Assembly (NCBI RefSeq): GCF_963583255.1
Contig: NC_084806.1
Location: forward strand, 24,798,735-24,862,734
From: Pyrus communis
Taxonomy: Eukaryota > Streptophyta > Magnoliopsida > Rosales > Rosaceae
DNA: 64,000 nucleotides
Direction of reading: 5' to 3'
Below the pieces are notes generated by a model, which saw only the letters and a list, made by a program, of their open reading frames with translations, was not told the origin of the DNA and did not search any database. A program made the position numbers and the translations under genes. Positions 1 to 12,242 of this stretch are shown here, one piece after another. Position 1 is the stretch's first letter. Each line of letters begins with the position of its first letter.

Positions 1-857
1 CTTGGCGGACGAAGAATTCTTAGTTCGTTCATCTTAAGAGGTCACTTCATTAGTTTTCTCAACGAAAGAAAGCTTTCCTAGGTTACTTCATGTTCGGCAC
101 ATTGAAAACCGAACCATTTATTGAACTTCACAGTCAAAGCAACCTTGTCTTTAGGTTAGTAGAATCCTAGGCTAAGAGTGTTCTTTCCTCAACTATAGTC
201 GCTCGGTCCAAAAGTTGCAGTTTGATTTGACACCACAACCACAATCATCTTACTCACCTGACTCGCCTCGACGGTGATTTGGCATGCCCACATTCACAGC
301 AAGAAGGACATAGTCAGCTCTTAGTTACTCGACCTGCTCACCACGTAGGTTTGGTAGTTTTTAGGGTCAACAACATGGAAGAGAGAATTATATAACAATT
401 TGCCTAATCAATTGATAAACACCAAGGCACCTAAGAAGATCCATTAGAAAGAAAACATACTGCCAAAGAAGAATCACACTAAATCAAAAGAGAATACCAA
501 CCTCTCTCCAAAGCCATATAAACAACATGAATAAACCACATACACCATTAACATCAATGATGTTGTTAAGGTGGTGTTGTGTTGCCACTGTGTGTCGTTA
601 GGCACTCGTTATGTGTTGTCACTACTGTAAAGAAAACCCAGATACATTGGATGCTCTGCTCAAACACAAAAAAAAATTGCAACAATGCAAATCATGAGCA
701 TCCCCAAATCTCTCAACCTTCGTGTTCCTCTTTTTTATGCTAAACCCACGAACGCTAAACAACCAAAAGCAGGAAAACCACCATGCCCTCAAGAGCCTTC
801 CCTCTTTCAACTTTGAGGCCCCCTAATTTCTTAACAAAAACCAAGGTCATATTTTTA
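1..857. other. Unassigned intergenic stretch
   Basis: No reading frame here looks like a gene; the short ORFs have no recognisable domain. The first ~400 bases are less AT-rich than what follows and read like decayed LTR-type sequence, but I see no second copy, primer site or target duplication to prove it. Confidence 0.3.
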
Positions 858-1902
858 GGGAAGTTTGGAAATATAGCCATTTTGAGAACCTACTAATGAA
901 ATATAGCCTATACTATCCAATTGTTATAAAATTAACCAAAAGTGGAGTTTAAAAGGACTTAATTGCCCTTAGGTTAAGGCATATTGAATTACCTTAACGA
1001 TCTGCCGTACTCATTTAGCGGAACCTGCATTCCACTGTTTCTATGGTTTCATTCGGCCATCTTTCGCAACTTGATTGCATCAACTGTAAAGTTTGCAAAA
1101 TCTAGACAAAATTCAGTAAAAAAATGTTGTTTCGATCATGGAGTTGCAAAGGCGTGCAGGCACATTCCTCGTATTTCTGTTCCAAAATGCAGAAGCTCTC
1201 ACACAGACCCAGAGTTAAAATACATATAATTCCAGTAACACATTGTACCACTTCTTCTCGATTCCTCCTCCTTTACATTTTTACTTTATGAATGAGGGTG
1301 GTTTCAATAATTAAATCTTCCCAATCAATACCACGTCCTCTCTTTCTCCAATCTATACTTTGACTTTTTAACTTGCTGAAGAGGTACCTCTTCAGAAATG
1401 CAAATATCGCTGCGGTCAATTTGCTGCTTGGCAGCATTTATCCTTTCTTTCCTCCTCTTAATTGCCACACAAAAGAAGAAGGCATAGCATCCAATTCTAC
1501 ATCTTTATCTAATTTTCAGATTTGAGAACTTGGGACTGATTTTCTCTTGAAAAGTTGTGAATATTCTGGAAAAAATAGTTGGGAACTTTTTGTGAATTTC
1601 CTGGAAAAATAGTTGGGAATTTTCTGGGAAAAATTGGTAGGAAATACGAGTGTTAGGACAAGGAAGTGCGAAAGCGTTGTGTTGGATTGGATTTGTGAGA
1701 TTTTTCGGCAATAAGGAATATTTCCTTCTTCAACCTGATGGAGCATGGGAGACGAAGACCAGAGAAAGAGAGAAGAGAGAGTTTTAGATTAAGGGTAATT
1801 AAGTCTTTCTAAATTTAATTTTGGTTAATTTTATTACAAGTAAAAAAGGTAGGCTATGTTTCATTAGGTGTTTTTTAAAGTGGTTACATTTCCAAATATC
1901 CA
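858..1902. mobile_element. Non-autonomous MULE-like element with ~110-bp imperfect terminal inverted repeats
   Basis: The left end (from GGGAAGTTTGGAAATATAGCC at 858) and the reverse complement of the right end (to 1902) align over about 110 bp, sharing AATGAAA-ATAGCCTA and ATAAAATTAACCAAAA blocks in the same order. The element is flanked by a 9-bp direct repeat, ATATTTTTA, at 849-857 and 1903-1911, the target-duplication length typical of Mutator-like elements. That repeat is AT-rich, so chance contributes. The interior (about 1000-1780) has no transposase and no convincing ORF. It is less AT-rich than the arms and could be captured host DNA. Confidence 0.6.
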
Positions 1903-2230
1903 ATATTTTTAACCCTCACAATCTCAGCGTCTTTGGTATATTCTCATCCATTATTTATTTTCCCTACCATTTTATGTCACTCACTTGTCAGTTGAAACAA
2001 GAGAATCCCATTTCACTTCAGTGCTCCTTTCAAGCTTGAGAGATTCCAACAAACCCCAAAAGATTGAAACTCTAAATCACTAAAATCTTCCAAACCCTAA
2101 AGGTCGTCTGGTATCCTACTAAAAAAAAATTCATCATTTCCAAAAGTATTTCTTAAAACCATTTCTTAAGAGCAATTTTTTATAAGATCCAAAAACTTGT
2201 TTAGTATGACTTCAAAACTACTTTTAAATA

Positions 2231-2565
2231 TTAACAATTAAAGAAATAAGAAGGGGAGAGAGAAGAGAAAACGGAGAGAGAATTCAAAGTGAAAAATACG
2301 AGAGAGACAGAGAAAGTCGAGGCTTGAGGGCAAGGAGCAAAAGAGAGAGAAGAGAAAGGAAGAGGAGAGAGGAGAGAGAAAAACCAGAACCGATAGGTAG
2401 AGAGAGGAGAGAGTGGGAGGAGATAGAAGGATGGGAAGATAGAGGAGAGAAAAGAAGATGTGAGACGCGAGAGAAAAATCATAACATATAGAAAGAGAGA
2501 GGGAATTAGAGAGGGAGGAGAGAAAAAATAAAAAGGATCATATAGAAAGAAGAGGAGAGAGACAT
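2231..2565. repeat. GA-rich purine tract, low complexity
   Basis: About 330 bases are almost entirely purine on the plus strand, with many GAGAGA runs (degenerate (GA)n microsatellite). The minus-strand Ser/Leu-rich ORF across it is a by-product of composition and is not called a gene. Confidence 0.75.
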
Positions 2566-2810
2566 GAGTTTAAAAAACTTTAAAAACTAATGTTTTGTGT
2601 TTTCAATAAGTAACTAATTTTTCAAGTTGGTTTTGAGTTCACTTAGCACTGAGATATGTATGCATGTGTGTAATGCATGTGATTTGGATTGAATATAATT
2701 TTGGGTTTTTGGCACTTTCTCCCACTCTCATCCATCCTCATTTTTAAAAAGAATCATACTAAACAAATATTATTGACTTGCGCTCAAATATTATTTTTTA
2801 GTGATATTAT

Positions 2811-2981
2811 GTTAAAGAGATTATATTCACACATATCAAATTACTTCCCCCACACTCTTAATTTTTTAATTTTTTTCTATCACGTGTCGGTGGTGTGTAG
2901 AATATCAAAAAAATATTTAAAAAAAAATAAAAAGGTGTGAGAGAAGTAATTTGGGGTGTATGAATATAATCTCTCTGTTAA
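2811..2981. mobile_element. Small MITE with ~55-bp inverted arms
   Basis: The left arm starting AGAGATTATATTCA (2816) is matched by an inverted right arm ending TGAATATAATCTCT (2974). The match continues inward through the CAAATTACTT and CACAC blocks with a few mismatches. TGTTAA occurs just outside both arms. There is no coding capacity. The size and hairpin form fit a MITE; superfamily not assigned. Confidence 0.55.
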
Positions 2982-5743
2982 TGTTGTGGAACTAAAATCT
3001 CTCTGTAATTTCTTTTCATTTAGGCACCAAGAAACTGGCTACAATTACTTTGGTTCCACAAAATTCTGCCCTAGCTAAAGTTGGTTTGGCAGCTTAAGGC
3101 TTGCTTAAGACTTTATCGTTAGGCTTTTCGGCTTCGATTCTAATATGAGTACTGAGGACTTAGCAGAGCATTCATTTATGCATCTACCTTCTTCAGCCCA
3201 AACCGATGCTAAAGCTCTACCTCTATAGTACCTCACTGGTTCCCTACTTTATTTACCTCCATGAACCATCATCAGGGATATTTTTGGAGTGTGAGGATAT
3301 ATATTTGAATTTACTACACCAAGGGATAACTAAATGAAGCTGGTTCCACATCAATCATTCTCCACCGTTTTTCCCTTTCTCCCGGAAACAATCTTAATTG
3401 GAAAGATTCAGACGCGAATAATAGAAACCTTCCAACCTCTACAATCCAAAAAAAAATTTCCCATTTGTATACGGATCAAATCAAGTGGAGTTGCCATGTA
3501 AACGTAAAAGAGATAGATAATCATGATAGTATGCATTTTTAAGAGAAACATACCTTCTGCGGCCACTGTGCACTTCTGTTCCAAACAGACAACACATGGA
3601 TCTTGACATGTAGATAAACAATCATTGTTCCTCCATCCACATTCTCTGTAACCGGCAGCCAAACAAGAGAAACATAATAAGCAGACAAGTTATTAAGAAA
3701 TCTACTTGCAATATATAATGGCAAGTGAAAAGTATTTTCTGCTTCAACCACATCCATGCATTTCATTTGCATAACCAGGGATTAGCAATGAATTTATTGA
3801 AGGGGTTGCTAGAGAAAAGTTAGGGCAGGAAAAAGCCTCATTTTATACAAAAGAAAACTTAAGGGGTTATTCATAATTAAGCCCTTCATTCTTACACAAT
3901 TTATTTAAAGTCACTATAAATTTATAGTTGGGTTGTTTTTTTTTTTATCTATATTTAACATGATTTATTGACTGAAGCAAATCAGAATTACAACAAATTT
4001 TGAATGGAACCAATTCAGAAATAACAAATAATTGGGTAGCAAAAAAGTTGGTCAATATATCTAAAAACCTATACTCACCTAGCAATCTTCATAATGCTCA
4101 TAAGGGGAAGGGATAGGTATGGTGAAGGAAGAATCTGAGACTGGCCTTCTTCTTCAGTGGTAAGGATTTCCTCAAGCCAGTCTCTATGCCACAAACGAGC
4201 CACCATCACAGGAGTCCACCCGTAAACAAGGGAAAACATACACCAGGGGTAAGTTGAAAGTTTGTGGTTTAGTAAAGGACCATAAATAAAAGTAAAAAAG
4301 GGAGTCTTAATCATAAGGTTAAGATTGTGACTGCAGATAAACAACTGATATCACATCAAACAAGATCCATCATAATAAGACACAAATTTTACAGCCCCAT
4401 GGCTGATTATTAAAACTGTGCATCTATCTAATTAATTATTGACTTCACAGTCCAAATTTACAGGTTACTTGCCAGAGTTAACATAATAAAAGCACTACAT
4501 TACTCAGAGAGAACGTGTGAAATTATAGGGAACACTGCCTCAATTGCACTTAAAAGCCACAGAGCAAATAGCCCTTTGGCTAAACGACACCTCTTGTCAC
4601 CTTAAGTACAAGTGAACAAGGGTACTGACAGGCTTTTAGTGAACAAGGGTCCTGGCTAAATGATCATCTCCTGCCATGATCAAGAATAGTTTGATCACAA
4701 ATAACTCCAACAGGACTCCAATGTCGCATGTTGACTTCTCCCAATCACGAAAAAAATTAATGAGTTTGAGAATTGGGCACATGTATACAAAGTTCAAATC
4801 TAACACTCACATTTACGTCCACAAAACAAAGGTCAAAGTATATAAATATGCCAAAGTTTGAAACAAATAAAAAGTCATTGGAATCCGTTACATACCCATT
4901 CGCATTTTCAGCACTTAGACTGGAACCCTGGGAAATCAAAATCTGAACAGCAACGCATAAAATTAGTAATAGAAAAACATAAATGTCAGTATGAGATGTA
5001 ACAAGATTTACTTCTAGTCCTGTGTAGAATAAAGTACATACTTAACAACATTCTGCATTTCCTCCACATGCAGCATATTGTAGGGCTGTGCTTCCAGCAC
5101 CTGCAAAGTTGTCAAAATGGTTTAGGAAATACATCCGAATGACCAGACCAGCAAAATCATATTGGACTGACAGAAACATTTAAACATTAATGTTTAAACA
5201 TGAAAGTACATTAACAGGAAGTTAAGCAAAGTATTAGGAACTTGAATACATCTGACTCTGCTATAGTTTTCTAAACAACACCAGAAATGCAAATGCATTA
5301 ACTAAATTCACCTGAAGACTTGGAATATACGTTATATGCATGATCCAGTTCCAAAATTACAATACAACTCCGTAGATTTGCTAAGGCGACCAGATAATGA
5401 TAATTGCTGAAAAACGGCAAATAATAGATTAACTTACCTATTAGATCAACTGTAGCTCCGTCTTGCGCAGTTACCTTAGAAACAGATGCCCCTAAATCCA
5501 AAAGTAGTTGTACACTTTCAATGTGACCATTAAGTGCTGCCATATGCAGCGCAGCGATTCCTCCATCAGCGGGCCTATTAATTATCTGGAACAAAGCACT
5601 GGTGCGCAGAACATAGAAGAGGAATCAGTAAAGTGTATAGGGAAAGAAAAAAAAGAGGGTGCAAAAGGAAATGGTAGTGGAAGTACTCATGATTAAACTC
5701 TGTGATTGATTCTTCATTGCTATCAGCATTCCTTAATGTAGTC

Positions 5744-6261
5744 TGTTTGTACCATACTTGACCAATCCCGAAACTACTAAGCACCGGTCAACAGCATACC
5801 GTCAAGGACTCACAAGACTTTTCCTCCAACTAGGAGGCCAATCACAACATGGCACATGTCGGTATCAGAAGCCAATCACAGCGCGACACGTGTTGATATC
5901 AGAGGCCAATCACAACACGACACATGTCAATGTTAGAACAAAACTAGAAACTCTCTTCTATAAAAGGGGATCATTCTCCCACAATAATCCCTAATGTCAT
6001 TTGTACTAAACTATTCACTAGAACTCACTAAAAGAGAGGTTGAACCTATGTATTTGTGTAAACCCTTCACATCTAATGAGAACTCCTCTACTCCGTGGAT
6101 GTAGCCAATCTGGGTGAACTACGTACATCTTGTGTTGTTTGCTTCCCTATCTCTATTCATTTACATACTTATCCACACTAATGACCAGAGCAACCTAGCG
6201 AAGGTCACAAACTTGACATTTTCTGTTGTACCAAAGTCCTCGCCAATTTTGTGCATCAACA
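5744..6261 (+). repeat. 5' LTR of the 5744-12242 element
   Basis: Starts TGTTTGTACCATACTTGACC and ends TTTGTGCATCAACA. A TATA-like TCTATAAAAGGGG at ~5956-5968 is a plausible LTR promoter. The GGCCAATCACA blocks at 5840-5915 are a short internal tandem motif repeated three times. Confidence 0.93.
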
Positions 6262-6263
6262 TT

Positions 6264-6280
6264 TGGTGCCGTCTGTGGGA
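6264..6280 (+). other. Primer binding site
   Basis: TGGTGCCGTCTGTGGGA begins three bases after the LTR, the normal place and TGG start for a tRNA primer site. I do not assign the tRNA. Confidence 0.6.
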
Positions 6281-6367
6281 ATCGCACTTATTCCTACTCT
6301 CTCCAGCTTTGTCAAGCTGGTTTCCACCATTCGTACACATTCTTTCGACCAGGCACCCCTCTCCAAC

Positions 6368-7745
6368 ATGGGGAGTGAAGGGAGCCATAGCACGCAGAAC
6401 GACACCCCCCTCGCACTTAGTGCAAAGCAATGAAAGAAAGAACGAAAGAAGTTTGCTCTTCAGGCTAAAGTAGATGAGCTAGAGGCTCATAACAACAAGA
6501 TAGCGATAAAGAATGAGATCCTCCAGGAGCAGTATGAGAAGCTCTTCAGGATGCTCCATGAAGCTAGGCATACTCAAACACACGAACTCATCATCCCTGA
6601 GGAAGTCAACCACCACCTGGGTGTCCCCCAACACGAGGGATCACCTGCCTTCAACATGGATATCCCTAATGGGGAGCAAGTTACTCATCAAGGTGTTGAT
6701 CAACATGAGACCTCTCTCGACCCAGCTGCTTCGACCCAAAGCAGGAGAAGTGGAGGAAGGCACCTTCTTGCAGAAAGAGTAGAAGGATCAAAAGCCGTTT
6801 ATCGTGACTGTCGGGACTTCCTGAGGCAACGTCGAGAGAACCCCATCCACATAAGCTCGAAGGTCAATAACCCAAGGGTTTTTGAAAGATTCAGTCATCT
6901 CCCATGCCCCAAGCTAACTGCCAATCTAGGGAATGAGCGACATGTCCTAGAGGAATATGAAGGTATAGGGGACTCGAGGGCGTTTCGACCGGCTTGCCCT
7001 GGAAGTCAGTACGGTGAGTCCAAAGAAAAATCTCATGCCCTTGATCAAGCTTTCCTACTTCCAAGAGGAGATGGAGACTTACGGAAGAAGGATCCAGCAG
7101 TACCTGACTCCACTCAGGACCCCTTGTCCTACAACTCCTTGAGGAAGTAAACAAATTGAAGGCCGAACGTCAGGCCAAAATACCTGACTGGAACCAACCT
7201 AGGCCTGGCCTTTTTACAAGGAGGATCCTCGACACCCCCTCCAAGCAAAGACAAAGCAGAAGCTTGGCTTATAGCTCAACACTGGAAGGGAGGACCCGAT
7301 TGAACACCTTAACCTCTTTGAGTTCGCCATGGTATATTGGATGCACACCGATGAAGAACGATGTCTTTTCTTCCCTTCTACCTTCTCTGGTGGAGCTCTG
7401 AATTGGTATTGTCGTCTTTCACCTGAGACAGTAGACTCATTTGAGGAACTGAGGAAACTGTTTATCTCTTACCACATCTTCCAGACAGATCGCTTGCATT
7501 CCGCAGATGACTTGTACACTATTCGCCAAAAGCCGGACGAGCCACTACGAAAGTATGCCGGCCGCTTCAGCCATAAGTATTCTCGCTGCGCTAAGGCAGA
7601 TGACAAGACCGCCCTCAAAGCCTTCACAGCAGGCCTACGTGATTGTTTCTTCAAGTACGTGATCAATGCCAACACTTGGAAGACTTACTCTCGGGTGATG
7701 GCACAGGCTTACAACCACGCCTCCGCCGAAGCAAGGACATACTAA
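6368..7745 (+). pseudogene. gag: Retrotransposon Gag, broken frame
   Basis: Likely start MGSEGSHSTQNDTP at 6368. An in-frame TGA stands at 6431-6433, after which the same frame reopens through 7150 with a coiled-coil-like stretch (QAKVDELEAHNNKIAIKNEI). The capsid-like part lies in another frame at 7329-7745 and carries the retrotransposon-gag pattern FSGGALNWYCRLSPETVDSF, LRKYAGRFSHKYSRCAK and a terminal AQAYNHASAEARTY. At least one frame change therefore separates the two parts. Gag would form the particle that packages element RNA. DNA from 7746 to ~8350 keeps scattered gag-like codons full of stops. Confidence 0.75.
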
Positions 7746-8440
7746 GGGAACCCCCATATGGTTAACCCCTATCAGCAAGTGGGAAGTGGAAGTCAAGTTC
7801 TACCAAGTAAGGAGATCATGGCCATTCAGACACCCATTGCATCATCTCCTGCCTCATTTAGCTACTTGCTAAGTCACCAATCGTATATGTCTCTTGGTAA
7901 AAGGAAGAATTTTTACTCTTAGCAAACTTATTACAACAAGAGGGATAAAAGTTCGTATGAAGACAACCAAGGGTGAATGTACCCTTGACTATTATGACTA
8001 TGGGGCCAAGCCTCATTTTTTCAAAGTGGAAGACTGGGTACTGAAAGGAATGTTATTATAAGAAGGCATACACATTACAAATGTTTTAACTTTCAACCAC
8101 TTGAGATCTTTTGTCACACAAGCCATTCGGCAAATATTTAAAGAAGAGGGAATTCAGACAACTTATTTTGAGTCTTTTGCATTCCTAGCACTAGAACACT
8201 TGGTCTACGCTGACCTACCCCTATACTCTAACTCAGAGCTTCAACATGCGTACTTTGACACGAAGTATGTGATACTAAGTGTTACAACCAACATGGTTCA
8301 CATATCGAAAGCATGGATCCCTTCATGCATAGCAAAACATTCATAAGCATCACTCATGTCAATAAACATGAACATCATACATTCTAACACATTCATACAT
8401 AAACATTATACATTCCAACACATCCATACATAAGCTAACT

Positions 8441-9050
8441 GTGCTTCGAAAGGGTTCAACATACTTTGTGTCATTCGACACTTGCTACAATGTGCCTCGA
8501 CACCTCGCCCTTATTCTCACCAACCAAGTGATGAAATGTGAAGAAAGAACTCATCTTCATGTCACCAACGAGGTGATGAAATGTACAACCTGTACTCTCC
8601 TTCATACCATCAACCAGGTGATAAAATGTACAACCTGTACTCTAATATCATTTGGCAACTTGCCACTCATGCCACCAACCAGGTGAAGAAGGAACTTATT
8701 TTCATGCCACCAAACAGGTGATGAAATGTACAACTCGTACTCTCCTTCATGCCATCATCCAGGTGATGAAATGTACAACCCGTACTCTAATATTATTTGG
8801 CAACTTGCCACTCATGCCACCAACCAAGTGAATAAGGAACTCATCTTCGTGTCACCAACCAGGTGATGAAATGTACAACCCGTACTCTAACATCATTTGG
8901 CAACTTGCCACTCATGCCACCAACCAAGTGAAGAAGGAACTCATCTTCGTGCCACCAACCAGGTGGTGAAATGTGATGAAAGGTGATAAAGGAACTCACA
9001 TTCGTACGACTAACCAAGTGATGAAAGCAACTCACCATTCATTCCACCAA
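8441..9050 (+). repeat. Tandem repeat block A inside the LTR element
   Basis: A degenerate unit of about 120 bp, built from CACCAACCAGGTGATGAAAT, TGTACAACCCGTACTCTAA and CATTTGGCAACTTGCCACTC, recurs about five times. The short ORFs across it differ between units and are not called genes. Confidence 0.8.
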
Positions 9051-9289
9051 CCAGAAGACGAGTGGTACAACTTGTACGTGTGAACTCCTAGCATTCATAA
9101 ATAATCAAAAACCCTCAAGCTTTACAACTCAACTAGGGGAGCACTTATGCCTAACAAGAGTTATAGTCACCAACAAAGTCTTATTGCAAGCCAACAATGG
9201 CTTCAGTGCATGGTATACGAAGATCAAGCTCTTCAGCCCTCTTACATCTGCTTTAGACATTTCTCCTCTGTAACAGTGCAAACACTACA

Positions 9290-10520
9290 ATTCTCAAAAG
9301 CTTCACACACTCTTAATCAAGATAGTGTGAAGCAAAATCAATTCATGGTGCCCAACAAAACTTCAACCTCAAAGCTTCACCTACAAAGCTTCAACATCAA
9401 AGCTTCACCACAAGAGCTTCAACAAATGAGGGGCAACAACAAATGTCAAAAGCCTTACACACTCTTGATCAAGATAGTGTGAAGCAAAATCAATTTATGG
9501 TGCCAACAAAGCTTCAACAAGTGAAGGGCAACAACAATTCTCAAAAGCTTCACACACTCTTGATCAAGATAGTGTGAAGCAAAATTAATTTATGGTGCCC
9601 AACAAAGCTTCAACACAAAAGCTTCACCTACAAAGTTTCAACATCAAACAAAGTTTTAACAACAAAGCTTCATCAATGGAGAGCAACTACAATTCTCAAA
9701 AGCTTCACACACTCTTGATCAAGATAGTGTGAAGCAAAATCAATTTATGGTGCCCAACAAAGCTTCAACACAAAAGCGTCACCTATAAAGTTTCAACACA
9801 AGAGCTTCACCTACAAAGCTTCTACACAAAAGCTTCACCTACAAAGCTTCAACACAAAAGCTTCGCCTACAAAGCCTCAACACAAAAGCTTCACCTACAA
9901 AGCTTCATTAATGGAGAGCAACTACAATTCTCAAAAGCTTCACACACTCTTGATCAAGATAGTGTGAAGCAAAATCAAGTTATGGTGCCCAACAAAGCTT
10001 CAATACAAAAGTTTCAACACAAAAGCTTCACCAACAAAGCTTCAACACAAAAGCTTCACCTACAAAGCTTCAACCTCAAAGCTTCACCCACAAAGTTTCA
10101 ACACAAAAGCTTCACCACAAGAGCTTCAACAAATGGAGGGCAACAACAAATGTCAAAAGCCTCACATACTCTTGATCAAGATAGTGTGAAGCAAAATCAA
10201 TTTATGGTGCCAACAAAAGCTTCAACAAGTGAAGGGCAACAACAATTCTCAAAAGCTTCACACACTCTTGATCAAGATAATGTGAAGCAAAATCAAGTTA
10301 TGGTGCCCAACAAAGCTTCAATACAAAAGCTTCAACACAAAAGCTTCACCTACAAAGCTTCAACACAAAAGCTTCACTTACAAAGCCTTAACACAAAAGC
10401 TTCACCAACAAGCTTCAACACAAAACCTTCAACACAAAAGCTTCAACACCAAAGCTTTACCCACAAAGCTTCAATACAAAAGCTTCAACACAAAAAGCTT
10501 CACCTACAAAGCTTCACCCA
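9290..10520 (+). repeat. Tandem repeat block B: AAGCTTCA satellite-like array with seven palindromes
   Basis: A short theme (ACAAAAGCTTCACC / TACAAAGCTTCAACA) repeats dozens of times. It is punctuated by a longer unit containing a near-palindrome: outer arms CTTCACAC and GTGTGAAG around the core CTTGATCAAG. The palindrome occurs near 9301, 9453, 9548, 9703, 9938, 10160 and 10256. Each copy is followed by GCAAAATCAA and ATGGTGCC. The 186-codon ORF at 9964-10524 is the repeat read in one frame and is not evidence of a protein. Confidence 0.85.
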
Positions 10521-11725
10521 TTAAAAAAAAATATCAAAAATTCGAAAATAAAATAAAAAAAAAAAAAGAAGAAGAAAGAAAGAAAGAAATGAGCCTAGGC
10601 CTCCCCTTCTTTGGGCCTAACAACTTTCATACCAAATATATATGAAGGAGGAATTTTGGGCAACCACTTAGAAAGGAAAATTGTGAAGTTTTGTTTGGAA
10701 AATTGCCTACTAGCAAGACACCTCCCTCTTCAACTCTCTCGATTGGAGACTTAGGGGACTCCTACCATATACCACTACACCTTGGTACTCAGAAATTTTG
10801 CGACTACTCAGTGCCTTGGATTTTTCAAGTCCCCAACCAAGAAATCTTCCTCACTCAAGAAATTAAAGGAGCATTACTTCAACCTACAGGGTCCACCCAC
10901 GAAGTTTCAACATGCAAACTTCAACAAAATAAAAAATCCAGGCTTGGCATCATTGCTCTAATTGAAGAGATCGAGAAGCCTCAACAGCCATTTGCCAACA
11001 CTGTTGTCGAAGAATAAAGCTTCACCATACCACATCTACTACTTTGTCAAACAGCAAAAGTATTCCATATCATCAGGATCGAACATACTCCAGGTTTGAT
11101 GGACTTGTTTTGACCCTCAAATTCTAGAGTCGGCTCGCTCCTTTGGAGGAAACCAGAAAACCCTCCAGCCCAGTTCAAGAATACACCTGTGGAAAGTCAA
11201 GTACAACAAAGCACGTGCCGATTCGTTCGTTTTCTCCAAAAACAAGAATACCTCATATCATTTCTTCTCCCTGTTTCTTCTCTTTATCCTTGTTGCTGAA
11301 TGAGAGACAGGAAGAATGAGTACAATTAGCCGGAACCTAAGATTAACTTACCGATCTGAGACTGATTGCTTGGAACCCTGATTGCTTACTTTGCCTGTCA
11401 CCTCCTTCAGCAGATCTCCTCGCTTAGAGACTTGGGGGACTCCTACTATATGGTTTGTATCGCACTTGACCAAACCCGAAACTACAAGTAAGCTTCAAAT
11501 GAAAATGATACATTACCTTGTGCGTCAACGCCAACTAAAGATACCATTCCTGGATGAAGGAAAAGTACTTCCAAGAGAAGATGCCACATCTACTTACAGG
11601 ACAAAGAAGGCAAGTGAAGGTGACACCACACTTCGGTACTTGGAAGTTTTGTGATTACTCAATGGCTTGGATCTTGCAAGTCCCCAACCGAGGAGCTTCC
11701 CTCACTCGGGAACTTAGGGGAGCAC

Positions 11726-12242
11726 TGTTTGTACCATACTTGACCAATCCCGAAACTACTAAGCACCGGTCAACAGCATACCGTCAAGGATCCACAAGAC
11801 TTTTCCTCCAATTAGGAGGCCAATCACAACATGACACATGTCGGTATCAGAAGCCAATCACAGCGCGACACGTGTTGATATCAGAGGCCAATCACAATAC
11901 GACACGTGTCAATGTTAGAACAAAGCTAGAAACTCTCTTCTATAAAAGGGATCATTCTCCCACAATAATCCCTAATGTCATTTGTACTAAACTATTCACT
12001 AGAACTCACTAAAAGAGAGCTTGAACCTATGTATTTGTGTAAACCCTTCACAACTATTGAGAACTCCTCTACTCCGTGGACGTAGCCAATCTGGGTGAAC
12101 CATGTACATCTTGTGTTGTTTGCTTCCCTATCTCTATTCATTTACATACTTATCCACCCTAATGACCAAAGCAACCTAGCGAAGGTCACAAACTTGACAC
12201 TTTCTGTTGTACCAAAGTTCTCGCCGATTTTGTGCATCAACA
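11726..12242 (+). repeat. 3' LTR of the 5744-12242 element
   Basis: Aligns end to end with the 5' LTR at 5744-6261, with about 19 differences by eye. It is followed directly by the TAGTC target duplication and the interrupted XBAT32-like exon. Confidence 0.93.

Larger units (their letters stand above)
5744..12242 (+). mobile_element. Non-autonomous Ty3-gypsy-type LTR retrotransposon inserted in the XBAT32-like exon
   Basis: Two direct LTRs (5744-6261 and 11726-12242) begin TGTTTGTACC and end CATCAACA. A perfect 5-bp target duplication TAGTC lies at 5739-5743 and 12243-12247. A primer-site-like sequence follows the left LTR and a purine tract (AACTTAGGGGAGCAC) precedes the right one. The 5.5 kb interior holds a broken gag region and then long tandem repeats. 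No protease, reverse transcriptase or integrase is present, so movement would have needed enzymes from a relative. By eye the LTRs differ at about 19 positions (3-4%), so it is not recent. Confidence 0.93.

Noticed and set aside
2231..2482. Ser/Leu/Phe-rich minus-strand ORF
   Set aside because: By-product of a GA-rich low-complexity tract.
6114..6473. 119-codon ORF at the LTR/interior border of the 5744-12242 element
   Set aside because: Runs from the LTR across the primer site; the gag frame is a different one (start at 6368).
8441..10520. Regularly repeated short units resembling a CRISPR-like array
   Set aside because: The setting is an LTR retrotransposon in plant DNA. Spacing is irregular, spacers are themselves repeats, and no associated genes exist.
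9964..10524. 186-codon ORF rich in K-A-S-T-Q-K-L
   Set aside because: It is the AAGCTTCA tandem array read in one frame. Other frames are also partly open and the units drift without regard to codons.
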